From an uncultured Muribaculaceae bacterium (GTDB taxonomy: Bacteria > Bacteroidota > Bacteroidia > Bacteroidales > Muribaculaceae), in the NCBI GenBank assembly GCA_910586895.1, contig CAJUIW010000002.1:70860-134859 (forward strand): a DNA stretch of 64,000 bases, in the 5' to 3' direction. The position numbers and the translations under genes were made by a program. The number at the start of each line of letters is the position of its first letter. Position 1 is the first letter of the stretch. Below are positions 50,465 to 58,809 of this stretch, piece by piece. Under the pieces are notes generated by a model, which saw only the letters and a list, made by a program, of their open reading frames with translations, ran no database searches and had not been told where the DNA came from.

Positions 50465-51496
50465 CTAAAGGAGTGTTATGCCGGCGGTGCGGCACTTTTC
50501 TATCTGATCGTCAGGCCAGATGGAGGCCTGCACTTCACCTATGTGGGCTTTTTGCAGCATGAACATGCAGAGCCGGCTCTGTCCTATGCCCCCACCTATC
50601 GAGGCCGGAAGATTTCCGGCAAGCAATTCGGCGTGGAATGGCAGAGAGGCACGTTCGGTACATCCGCGTGCCTCAAGCTGCTGAGCCAGCGACTCAGGGC
50701 TTACACGTATGCCCATCGATGACAGCTCTATGCTGCGGTCAAGCACGGAATCGTACACTATCAGGTCGCCGTTGAGGCCTTTGTAGCCATCGGCGTTCCC
50801 GGTTATCCAGTCGTCATAGTCAGGCGCGCGTCCGTCATGCGGCTCGCCGTTGCTCAGAGGAGCGCCTATTCCGATTATGAATATGGCTCCATGCTCGCGG
50901 GCGGCTCTGTCCTCACGTTCATGCGGAGTGAGGCCAGGGTAGCGCTGCAGAAGCTCTTCGGCATGGATGAAGGTTATATCCTGCGGCAGACGCGGCGTGA
51001 TATGCGGAAACATTCCGTAGACCATCCGTTCCGTATCGAGCAGGCAGCTGTATATCAGTCTTACTATGCTGCGCAGGAAGTCAAGATTGCGTTCATCTGG
51101 AGTGATGGTCCGCTCCCAATCCCACTGGTCGACATACAGCGAATGCAGATTGTCAAGCTCTTCATCGGCGCGTATGGCGTTCATGTCGGTATATAGTCCG
51201 AATCCCGGAGCTATATCATAGGCACGAAGCTTCACACGCTTCCATTTGGCAAGCGAATGCACCACCTCGGCATTGCGGTCGCCAAGCGCCTTTACCGGAA
51301 AGCGCACGGCACGCTCCACGCCGTTGAGGTCGTCATTCAGCCCTGTGCCCGACATTACGAACAGCGGTGCTGTGACTCGGCGGAGGCATAATGCCCCGGC
51401 AAGCGCTTTCTGAAAGTGGTCCTTTATAGCCTTGATGGCTACCTCGGTGGTTTCCGGAAGCAGTTTAAGTTTGTAGTTTTTGGGTATGATAAGCAT
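50465..51496 (-). CDS. asnA: Aspartate-ammonia ligase (asparagine synthetase A)
   Basis: A 343-residue class II tRNA-synthetase-like enzyme that makes asparagine from aspartate, ammonia and ATP. The family landmarks are VTAPLFVMSGTGLNDDLNGVERAV near 43-66 (split here only for reading), DQWDWERTI near 115 and GGGIGQSRLCMFML near the C-terminus. ATG 51496 starts MLIIPKNYKLKLLP, the usual beginning. First gene of a probable five-gene minus-strand unit to hflX. Confidence 0.93.
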   Translation of the reverse strand: MLIIPKNYKLKLLPETTEVAIKAIKDHFQKALAGALCLRRVTAPLFVMSGTGLNDDLNGVERAVRFPVKALGDRNAEVVHSLAKWKRVKLRAYDIAPGFGLYTDMNAIRADEELDNLHSLYVDQWDWERTITPDERNLDFLRSIVRLIYSCLLDTERMVYGMFPHITPRLPQDITFIHAEELLQRYPGLTPHEREDRAAREHGAIFIIGIGAPLSNGEPHDGRAPDYDDWITGNADGYKGLNGDLIVYDSVLDRSIELSSMGIRVSPESLAQQLEARGCTERASLPFHAELLAGNLPASIGGGIGQSRLCMFMLQKAHIGEVQASIWPDDQIEKCRTAGITLL

Positions 51497-51503
51497 ATTG
51501 TTG

Positions 51504-51534
51504 CAAATATACGTATAAGTGAGAGCAAAACCAA
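51504..51534 (-). promoter_or_regulatory. Promoter of asnA
   Basis: On the minus strand TTG (51534-51532), a 20-bp spacer and TATATTTG (51511-51504). The ATG follows 7 nt after the -7 element. Confidence 0.75.
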
Positions 51535-51606
51535 ACCATGTTTGAGTTTTGCCGAACGGAACTATATTGGTCGTAGTCAAAAATAGGCAGAATGACTGTG
51601 GCGAAC

Positions 51607-51642
51607 AAAAAAAGCGTCCCGCAAGAAGATGATGCGGGACGC
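51607..51642 (-). terminator. Terminator of mdh
   Basis: On the minus strand a perfect 10-bp stem (GCGTCCCGCA with TGCGGGACGC, 9-nt loop) is followed by seven T. Confidence 0.9.
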
Positions 51643-51675
51643 GTATGTGCCGAAATATATTTTTTTATTTCAAAT

Positions 51676-52677
51676 TCAGTTGATGTTGGGGTTTATGTCG
51701 TGCCATTTGTCAATGGGAGGAAGTACACCCATCTCTATCACCTCATCGCGCAGAGTGCAGAGGTGCTTGTAGCTTTCCTCAAGCTCCTTCTGCTCTTCGG
51801 GTGTGCCGTTGATTTCGCGGTACTGTACGCCATCCTTCGATATGGTTGTCTCCATGGCCATCATGATATGGTTGAATTTGCCATTGTCAACGTAGCATCC
51901 TGCAGGCCAGCGGAAAGGTTTTCCACCCATAGCGGCGGCAATCATCTCTATCGACAGATATGCCGGGCTCTGGAATGACGAGCGTCCACGGAGGTCAATG
52001 ATATGCTTGCCACCCTGGATGACACGTACCTTGAGGTCTTCCCATTCCTGTGCGGGAAGCTGCTCGGTGCCTATGATTTCAGCAAGGGGCTTGCCATTGA
52101 CTGTTGTGGTTGATGCGAATACAGCCATCTGCTCGCCGTGACCGCCATAAGTACGGCAGTTTACAATTTCGGAAGCGGGAATCTTGAAGTATTTTACCAG
52201 TTCGTTCTGCAGGCGGGTGCTGTCGAGGGCCGCAAGGGTTGTAACCTGCGAGGGCTTCAGTCCTGAATAGATCAGTGTGATGAGGCCGGTAATGTCGGCC
52301 GGATTGAATATCACCACAATATGTTTCACATCAGGGCAGTAGGCGCGTACATCCTTGCCAAACTGTTCGGCTATCTGTGCGTTGCCTTTCAGCAGGTCCT
52401 CACGGGTCATGCCGGCCTTACGGGCTGCGCCGCCTGACGATACGATATATGAAGCACCGGTAAGAGCCTCCTTGATATCAGATGTGTATGTGAGGTTCAC
52501 ACCTTCAAATGCACAGTGATAGAGCTCCTCGGCCACGCCTTCGAGGGCCGGTGCGTAGGGGTCGTAAAGACAGATGTTCGGGGTAAGGCGCATCATCATG
52601 GCCGTCTGAGCCATATTGCTGCCAATCATGCCGGCGGCGCCGACAATCACGAGTTTTTCATTAGTTAAAAAGTCCAT
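51676..52677 (-). CDS. mdh: Malate dehydrogenase
   Basis: A 333-residue NAD-dependent dehydrogenase. The nucleotide-binding loop is VIVGAAGMIGSNMA near residues 10-23, followed by YDPYAPALEGVAEEL (acidic residue for NAD), SSGGAARKAGMTREDL, FNPADITGL and the catalytic His region YGGHGEQM near 172. It interconverts malate and oxaloacetate, in fermenting Bacteroidales mostly toward malate and succinate. The start at 52677 is chosen because the longer frame lacks a family match. Ends in its own terminator. Confidence 0.92.
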   Translation of the reverse strand: MDFLTNEKLVIVGAAGMIGSNMAQTAMMMRLTPNICLYDPYAPALEGVAEELYHCAFEGVNLTYTSDIKEALTGASYIVSSGGAARKAGMTREDLLKGNAQIAEQFGKDVRAYCPDVKHIVVIFNPADITGLITLIYSGLKPSQVTTLAALDSTRLQNELVKYFKIPASEIVNCRTYGGHGEQMAVFASTTTVNGKPLAEIIGTEQLPAQEWEDLKVRVIQGGKHIIDLRGRSSFQSPAYLSIEMIAAAMGGKPFRWPAGCYVDNGKFNHIMMAMETTISKDGVQYREINGTPEEQKELEESYKHLCTLRDEVIEMGVLPPIDKWHDINPNIN

Positions 52678-52700
52678 AGTAATTTTGATTATATGTTGGG

Positions 52701-53879
52701 TTATGATTTCAATATGCTGCTGGATGATATAACTTTGCAAAGCGCATGTATATTGTCAGGGTCGTAGGCGTTGAGGCGGCTGCGTATTGTCACTGCATGC
52801 TCGATGATGTTGACATCGGGCATGGCAGAGAGGCGGTCGCGCATCAGTTTTGCCGCAATGGGAGCCCATGAGCCGTTCTCTATCAGTCCTACGCTGCGCG
52901 AACGGTAGCCTTTCGAAGCAAGTCGGGAGAGGAAAAAGTCCATGGCCGGAAAGAGGGCGCCGTCATAAGTTGGGCAGGCCAGAATCATACGGTCCATACG
53001 GAATGCCTGGGCCACAGCTTCGGCCATGTCACCGTTGCACAGGTCAGCAACTACAACCTCCTTGACGCCGAATTGCTCTCTGAGTATTCCTGCGGCCATC
53101 AGAGCGGCTTCGCGGGTATTGCCGTAAATCGAGGCGTAGGCCACGAGCACACCCTCTGTTTCAGGAGTGTAGCTGCTCCAAAGTGAATAGTAATGTACGT
53201 ACTGTCCTATATTGTCCGATAGCAGTGGTCCGTGCAGGGGCGCTATGGCTTTTACCTCAAGATGGTTGAACTTGCTGAGTAACGCGCTGACCTGACGGCC
53301 ATATTTCCCTACGATGTTTATATAGTAGCGGCGCGCTTCATTGAGCCATTCATCCTCGTAGGCCAAAGCTCCGAATTTACCGAAGGCATCGGCTGAGAAG
53401 AGAATCTTTTCGGTTGATTCATAGCTGACCATCACTTCGGGCCAGTGAATCATAGGAGCCATGGTGAAGTGGAGTGTATGGTTGCCGAGTTCCAGAGTGT
53501 CGCCATCCTTTACGGCTATCACACGCCCATCGATATTGACGCCCGGTAGAAACTGAGGGAGCATGGCGGCTGCCCGTACTGATGTTACAATCTTTATGTC
53601 GGGAAAGCGTTCCAGCACATATTGTGTCAGTGACGAGTGGTCTGGTTCCAGATGATGGACTACCAGATAGTCGGGATTACGTCCGTCAAGAGCCTGTTCC
53701 AGATTCTGCTTCCACTGCTCGGCACAGTCGGCATCGATGGTGTCAAGTATGGCAGTACGGGTGTCGGTTATGAGATACGAATTGTAGCTCATACCGTGTG
53801 ACAAGGTGTACTGTGCCTCAAAGATTTTTGCAGAGGCATTATCAGCTCCTATGTAGTGTATAGATGGACTTATATACAT
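52701..53879 (-). CDS. FprA-type flavodiiron protein
   Basis: A 392-residue soluble enzyme. The N-terminal metallo-beta-lactamase-like domain binds two irons with the motif HHLEPDHSS near residue 75; the C-terminal flavodoxin domain starts at about 250 with VAYASIYGNTREAAL. Such proteins reduce oxygen or nitric oxide in anaerobes, fitting a strict anaerobe. The start is uncertain: ATG 53879 matches family beginnings, ATG 53891 and TTG 53909 (which overlaps the pdxB stop) are in frame too. Confidence 0.9.
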   Translation of the reverse strand: MYISPSIHYIGADNASAKIFEAQYTLSHGMSYNSYLITDTRTAILDTIDADCAEQWKQNLEQALDGRNPDYLVVHHLEPDHSSLTQYVLERFPDIKIVTSVRAAAMLPQFLPGVNIDGRVIAVKDGDTLELGNHTLHFTMAPMIHWPEVMVSYESTEKILFSADAFGKFGALAYEDEWLNEARRYYINIVGKYGRQVSALLSKFNHLEVKAIAPLHGPLLSDNIGQYVHYYSLWSSYTPETEGVLVAYASIYGNTREAALMAAGILREQFGVKEVVVADLCNGDMAEAVAQAFRMDRMILACPTYDGALFPAMDFFLSRLASKGYRSRSVGLIENGSWAPIAAKLMRDRLSAMPDVNIIEHAVTIRSRLNAYDPDNIHALCKVISSSSILKS

Positions 53880-53905
53880 TTTATTCAGCATGGATAACAA
53901 TAAAT

Positions 53906-54916
53906 TCAACTAAGAGGTTCACTGCGGAGGTTGTAATTATTACGCAGTGCCTCAAACATTTCAGGTGATTTACGCAGGGCTTCTGTGTCGGCCTCAGGCG
54001 AATAGGATGATGTGATGGATTCGATGCTTACCTGTTGAGGTGCATCGGCAGGCATCGGTACCGAAAGCTTGCATTCAGGCAGACCGAAATAGCGTGTGAG
54101 AGCCTTTACCGCCATATGAGATGCACGGGCTTTGCCCTGCGAAGAATATCCGGCAATATGGGGCGTGGCAATATCGGCGAGTTCAAGCAGCCGGCGGTCA
54201 ATATCCGGTTCCTTTTCCCAGCAGTCGATCACCGCATGTCCTACAGTCCCGGATTCAAGGGCATCTATAAGCGCGGGAGTGTCAACTACCGCACCGCGGG
54301 CCGAATTTATGACGGTAGGCTGGCGGCGGAGCGATGACAGGAAATCACTCCCGCATATGTGGAACGTAGGATAATCCCCTGACGTGGTGAGGGGTGTATG
54401 GAATGTGATGATGTCGGCCACGGCGGCAATCTGCTCAAGCGGGCAGAACTGTCCGGAGCCTTCCGCTTCGGCACGCGGGGGGTCACAGGCGAGAGTACGC
54501 ATCCCAAGGGCAGAGGCCCATCGGAGCACTATCGAGCCTACATGTCCGGCACCTACTACGCCGAGGGTCAGTCCCCTCAGGTCGTGGCCATGGATCGCTA
54601 TGATGGAGGCCATTACGTACTGTGCCACGGCGGGGGCATTGCATCCCGGAGCATTGCATACGGTTATGCCGTTGTCGCGGCACCAGTCAACGTCTACATG
54701 ATCGAGTCCTATGGTGGCTGAAGCTATGAAACGGCAGTCGGAGCCGGCAAGAAGGGCTTCGTCACATCGGGTGCGTGTGCGTGTTATCAACGCGTCGGTA
54801 TGGCGCATGGCTTCCGGGGTGATTTCCCCGGGGGCAAGATAGCTAACGTTGGCTACCGGTTCGAGTGAGCCGCGGAGAAACGGTACATTTCGTTCAACGA
54901 TTATGTTCAGAGCCAT
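53906..54916 (-). CDS. pdxB: 4-phosphoerythronate dehydrogenase
   Basis: A 336-residue D-2-hydroxyacid dehydrogenase for pyridoxal-phosphate synthesis. It begins LNIIVERNVPFL, has ASATIGLDHVDVDW near 87, the NAD loop LGVVGAGHVGSIVLRW near 119 and ITFHTPLT near 168, and carries a C-terminal extension typical of PdxB. It overlaps the membrane-protein gene upstream by 10 nt. Confidence 0.92.
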   Translation of the reverse strand: MALNIIVERNVPFLRGSLEPVANVSYLAPGEITPEAMRHTDALITRTRTRCDEALLAGSDCRFIASATIGLDHVDVDWCRDNGITVCNAPGCNAPAVAQYVMASIIAIHGHDLRGLTLGVVGAGHVGSIVLRWASALGMRTLACDPPRAEAEGSGQFCPLEQIAAVADIITFHTPLTTSGDYPTFHICGSDFLSSLRRQPTVINSARGAVVDTPALIDALESGTVGHAVIDCWEKEPDIDRRLLELADIATPHIAGYSSQGKARASHMAVKALTRYFGLPECKLSVPMPADAPQQVSIESITSSYSPEADTEALRKSPEMFEALRNNYNLRSEPLS

Positions 54917-55893
54917 AGATTACAGAAATATATTGCGGCAAATATAACAAACAGACATACCACCGGCACATAGCCGCGGCGCGAGGCGTTGACGCGGAAG
55001 AAGAGCCCGGTCTGAAATGCTGCAAGGCTGTTGAGGAGCGGCAGATATGTCGGGGAGTTGCGGAAATCAATCAGAATGAACAGCGCGGTGGCCAGGGTGA
55101 GCATCATCAGCAGGCCGTTGAGTGCGCGGTCCTTGGCATTGTAGGCATATATCTTCACCATGTTCACGGCGCATAGCAGGAACGATGTTATCACCGTGAC
55201 CCCTACCGTGATGATAAGCATTACCAGACGTGTGCGCGGCAGTTCGCCGATGACACCCGGCAGTGTGGGCAGATGTATGTCAGCCGGAGCTATGAATCCC
55301 AACCCGAGTCCAATCCAAGCCGGGGTGATGATGCCTAAGAGTGCGGCAATGACCATGCGCGGACCCATACAGCGCATCTGCCCGAACGAAAGCAGAAACA
55401 GCAGTATGTACAGCAGATACACGTAGTTGGTAAGCATCAGAGCCGCCATGATGCAGAATATCAGGAATACTCTCCGTGTGAGCGACGGCTGCAGGTATGT
55501 GGTGTATATTACAGCAAGTGACGCCAGGACCACCACATTCATCAGCAACGCATCGGCCGATGCTCCTATCAGCAATGGCGTGGCGCTCTGAAGCACCACG
55601 TACATGCCAAGAAACAGAGTCTGGGTAGTGCGCAGCAGATTGAAACTGCGGTTTATGAATTCCATCAGCCATACTGCCGCGGCCGTCAGTCCCAATCCAA
55701 TCAGGAACTGTACGAGCGGCGTCAGTCCATCTGACAGCGGCGATGTGACAGCTATGCCCGGATTGCCGGACATAGGAGCCGCAGCCCGGCTGCCGTATGA
55801 TGCCATGCAGGCCAGGAATCCGAGTACTATCAGCAGTACGGTGCAGTACCTCCCGGCTATGAACCGGGTTATTTTTACTTCAACCGGACGCAT
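54907..55893 (-). CDS. Integral membrane protein of unknown function
   Basis: A 328-residue protein with about nine hydrophobic segments (for example VLLIVLGFLACMASYG, LVQFLIGLGLTAAAVWLM, NVVVLASLAVIYTTYL, RLVMLIITVGVTVITSFLL). It begins with a short basic stretch (MRPVEVKITRF). I recognise a general likeness to DUF6427 proteins of Bacteroidetes but no function. It lies between purD and pdxB and overlaps pdxB. Confidence 0.7.
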   Translation of the reverse strand: MRPVEVKITRFIAGRYCTVLLIVLGFLACMASYGSRAAAPMSGNPGIAVTSPLSDGLTPLVQFLIGLGLTAAAVWLMEFINRSFNLLRTTQTLFLGMYVVLQSATPLLIGASADALLMNVVVLASLAVIYTTYLQPSLTRRVFLIFCIMAALMLTNYVYLLYILLFLLSFGQMRCMGPRMVIAALLGIITPAWIGLGLGFIAPADIHLPTLPGVIGELPRTRLVMLIITVGVTVITSFLLCAVNMVKIYAYNAKDRALNGLLMMLTLATALFILIDFRNSPTYLPLLNSLAAFQTGLFFRVNASRRGYVPVVCLFVIFAAIYFCNLWL

Positions 55894-55905
55894 CCTCGGT
55901 CAGGA

Positions 55906-57177
55906 TTACATAAGGTCGCGACCTATGTCGCTGCGGAAATATGCTCCGTCGAATTTGATGGATTCAATGGATTTGTAGCTCTGTTTAAGGGCTTCGGAAA
56001 TATCCTTGCCAAGTGAGCTTACGGATATCACACGGCCACCTGATGTGAGCAGACGTCCGTCGGCATCGCGTTTTGTGCCGGCGTGGAATGGTATGCTGTC
56101 AGTGACATTTTCCAGTCCGGTAATCTCTTTTCCTTTAGGATAGCTTTCGGGATAACCTCCGCTCACCATCATAACTGTGGCTGATGCCATGGGGCTTTCG
56201 CGAAGCTCTATTCCTTCAAGAGAACCGCGGGCTGCACCCTCAAGCAGGTCAACCAGATCTGAGTCAATGCGGAGCATCACAGCTTCAGTTTCAGGGTCGC
56301 CCATGCGTACGTTGTACTCTATCACCATAGGTTCACCGCCAACATTTATCAGACCTAAGAATATGAATCCGCGGTAGTCGATTCCCTCGTGGATAAGTCC
56401 GTTGATAGTGGGTTCGATGATGCGGGTGCGCACCTTCTCCATAAACTCCTTGTCGGCAAACGGAACAGGGCTTACCGCCCCCATGCCGCCGGTGTTAAGT
56501 CCGGTGTCGCCTTCGCCTATGCGCTTGTAGTCCTTGGCTACGGGAAGCACACGGTATCCGCCGTGTCCGTCGGTCAGTACGAATACCGAGCATTCTATGC
56601 CGGAGAGGAATTCCTCAATCACAACTGTGGCCGATGATGCTCCGAACTTTCCTGCCAACATTTCAGCAAGTGCGTCCTGCGCTTCAGCCAGATCGTTTAT
56701 GATCAGCACGCCTTTGCCGGCAGCAAGTCCGTCGGCCTTAAGTACATAGGGCGCTTTCAGTCCGGCAAGGAACTGCTTGCCCTCCTCAAGGGTTTCGGCG
56801 GTGAATGACTGGTAGCGGGCTGTAGGAATGTTGAACTCGGTCATGAAGCGCTTGGCAAAATCTTTGCTCCCTTCGAGCTCGGCTCCAGCCTTTACCGGTC
56901 CGGCCACCAACAGTTCCGGTCGGCGTGAGGCGAAGAAGTCGGTGACTCCGGCCACTAACGGGTCCTCGTTGCCCACCACTATCATATCAATGCCGTTCTC
57001 TTCAACGAACCTGTCAATGGCTTCGAAGTCAAGCGGCGATAAAGCGACGTTTGTTCCGTAAGCTGATGTGCCGCCGTTGCCGGGGGCTATGAAAAGGTTT
57101 TCGAGCCGGGGGCTCTGACTCATCTTCCAGGCTAAAGCCGATTCGCGGCCGCCGCTTCCGAGCAAAAGAATGTTCAT
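55906..57177 (-). CDS. purD: Phosphoribosylamine-glycine ligase
   Basis: A 423-residue ATP-grasp enzyme of purine synthesis. It begins MNILLLGSGGRESALAWKM, has SKDFAKRFMTEFNIPTARY near 110, LKADGLAAGKGVLI near 145 and NVRMGDPETEAVM near 290, all family hallmarks. Full length. It lies 24 nt after the RNA methyltransferase gene on the same strand. Confidence 0.96.
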   Translation of the reverse strand: MNILLLGSGGRESALAWKMSQSPRLENLFIAPGNGGTSAYGTNVALSPLDFEAIDRFVEENGIDMIVVGNEDPLVAGVTDFFASRRPELLVAGPVKAGAELEGSKDFAKRFMTEFNIPTARYQSFTAETLEEGKQFLAGLKAPYVLKADGLAAGKGVLIINDLAEAQDALAEMLAGKFGASSATVVIEEFLSGIECSVFVLTDGHGGYRVLPVAKDYKRIGEGDTGLNTGGMGAVSPVPFADKEFMEKVRTRIIEPTINGLIHEGIDYRGFIFLGLINVGGEPMVIEYNVRMGDPETEAVMLRIDSDLVDLLEGAARGSLEGIELRESPMASATVMMVSGGYPESYPKGKEITGLENVTDSIPFHAGTKRDADGRLLTSGGRVISVSSLGKDISEALKQSYKSIESIKFDGAYFRSDIGRDLM

Positions 57178-57200
57178 AGTGGTGGTTAGGTATGAGGGTG

Positions 57201-58727
57201 TTAATTATTTGAGTTTGAAGTGTCGCTGTCAGGGCGTTTCCATCCCTTGCGCGGGCGCATTGTGACGTTGCCGTCGGCCGGGGGCAGCTGCGGGCGGCGT
57301 CCTACAAGCATTTTCAGGGCCTGTTCGTTGCGGCGTACTGCCAGCGGATTTTCTGAGCTGGGACGTTCGGCATCTCGGCGCGGAGCTTTGAAATCGGAGC
57401 GTTCCTTGCGGAAGCCTCCGTCGCGTGCGGGAGCTTTGCGGTCGGTGCGGGCAAATTTTCCACCCATGCCTCCGCGACGGGCGCGGTCGGTCCACTCGCG
57501 GTCGCTTTCACGGCGCATGGTACGCTTCTCGGCGTGCTTTGCCTCGCTGCGGATTGAACCGCCTTCGGCACGGAATCCCTTGTAGTCACCTTCGAATATT
57601 ATATATTCACGGAGTTCGCACTCGAGTGCACCGTTGAGAATTGGCATCTTGAATGATGGCGCAAGCCCTATGCAGCGGAAATACTCCTCGCGGTATCCAA
57701 TGATCCATGCATGGTAGCCTTTGAATGCGTGCTTCAGGCGTGAGCCTATGGTGGAGTAAAGTCCTTCCATATCCTCGGAGCCGATGCGTTCGCCGTAAGG
57801 GGGATTGGTGACAATCACGCCGTTGGGAGCCGGAGCTTCAGTCCATGTGGCTATCGGCTTGACACTCAGTTCGACATATTTTGCCATTCCGGCGCTCTTG
57901 ACATTCTCACGTGCAATGGCTATGGCCTTGGGTGATATGTCGGAGCCGTAAATCTTGTAGTTGAACTCGCGTTCGGAGGATTCGTCGTTATATATTTCAT
58001 CGAACATGTCGGCATCAAAGTCGGGCCATGATTCGAAGGCGAAACGATGGCGGTAAACACCCGGATTGATACCGCGTGCTATCATGGCTGCCTCCACAAG
58101 GAATGTGCCGCTGCCGCACATGGGGTCGACAAACGGGCAGTCGCCGCGCCATCCTGATTTCAGTATGATGCCGGCGGCAAGGACTTCATTGATAGGAGCT
58201 TCGGTCTGCGCCACGCGATAACCGCGCTTATGCAGGCTCTCGCCTGACGAGTCAAGTGATATGGTGACACGCTCTCCGGCTATGTGTACGTTGATCATCA
58301 CATCGGCATCCTGCAGGCGCACTTTGGGGCGGCTCTCCGGGCCGAAGCGGTCGCGGAACCAGTCGACAATAGCATCTTTCACACGGTAGGTCACAAACCG
58401 TGAGTGTGTGAACTCGTCGGAGTAACTTACGGTGTCGATGGCAAAAGTCTTGTCAAGCGATATCACGGAAGCCCAGTCAAATTCCTTGGCCATCTCATAC
58501 AGAGAGTCGGAGTCGTGGGCTATAAATTTATATATCGGTTTGAGGATGCGAAGAGCGGTGCGGCAACACATGTTGGCACGATACAACATTCTGAGATCAC
58601 CTTCAAATGACACCATGCGGCGTCCGGGCTCAACGTTGACGGCTCCGAGGCCGCGCAATTCCTCGGCCAGCACATCTTCCAGCCCCTGGAAGGTTTTGGC
58701 CACCATTTCAAAATGATTATTCTCCAT
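57201..58727 (-). CDS. THUMP-domain RNA N2-guanine methyltransferase (RlmL/YpsC-like)
   Basis: A 508-residue methyltransferase. A ferredoxin-like/THUMP domain fills residues about 1-160 (RYRVKDAIVDWFRDRFG), then the SAM domain with DPMCGSGTFLVEAAMIA near 205 and NPPYGERIG near 305. Related proteins methylate G2445 of 23S rRNA. The last 120 residues are a basic, Arg- and Gly-rich tail (from RRESDREWTDRARRGG to KGWKRPDSD) that looks disordered and could bind RNA; the usual family ends before it. Start at 58727, with a -7 element 7 nt upstream. Confidence 0.9.
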   Translation of the reverse strand: MENNHFEMVAKTFQGLEDVLAEELRGLGAVNVEPGRRMVSFEGDLRMLYRANMCCRTALRILKPIYKFIAHDSDSLYEMAKEFDWASVISLDKTFAIDTVSYSDEFTHSRFVTYRVKDAIVDWFRDRFGPESRPKVRLQDADVMINVHIAGERVTISLDSSGESLHKRGYRVAQTEAPINEVLAAGIILKSGWRGDCPFVDPMCGSGTFLVEAAMIARGINPGVYRHRFAFESWPDFDADMFDEIYNDESSEREFNYKIYGSDISPKAIAIARENVKSAGMAKYVELSVKPIATWTEAPAPNGVIVTNPPYGERIGSEDMEGLYSTIGSRLKHAFKGYHAWIIGYREEYFRCIGLAPSFKMPILNGALECELREYIIFEGDYKGFRAEGGSIRSEAKHAEKRTMRRESDREWTDRARRGGMGGKFARTDRKAPARDGGFRKERSDFKAPRRDAERPSSENPLAVRRNEQALKMLVGRRPQLPPADGNVTMRPRKGWKRPDSDTSNSNN

Positions 58728-58734
58728 ACAGCTG

Positions 58735-58742
58735 CAAAATTA
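58735..58742 (-). promoter_or_regulatory. -7 promoter element of the RNA methyltransferase gene
   Basis: TAATTTTG on the minus strand, 7 nt before the ATG. No TTG is seen at the usual distance, so this is a weak call. Confidence 0.4.
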
Positions 58743-58809
58743 CCACATTAATCAGAGATATGAAATTTTATTATCAATCATTTTTTAAGGATATGCCATA
58801 ATATCCGGT

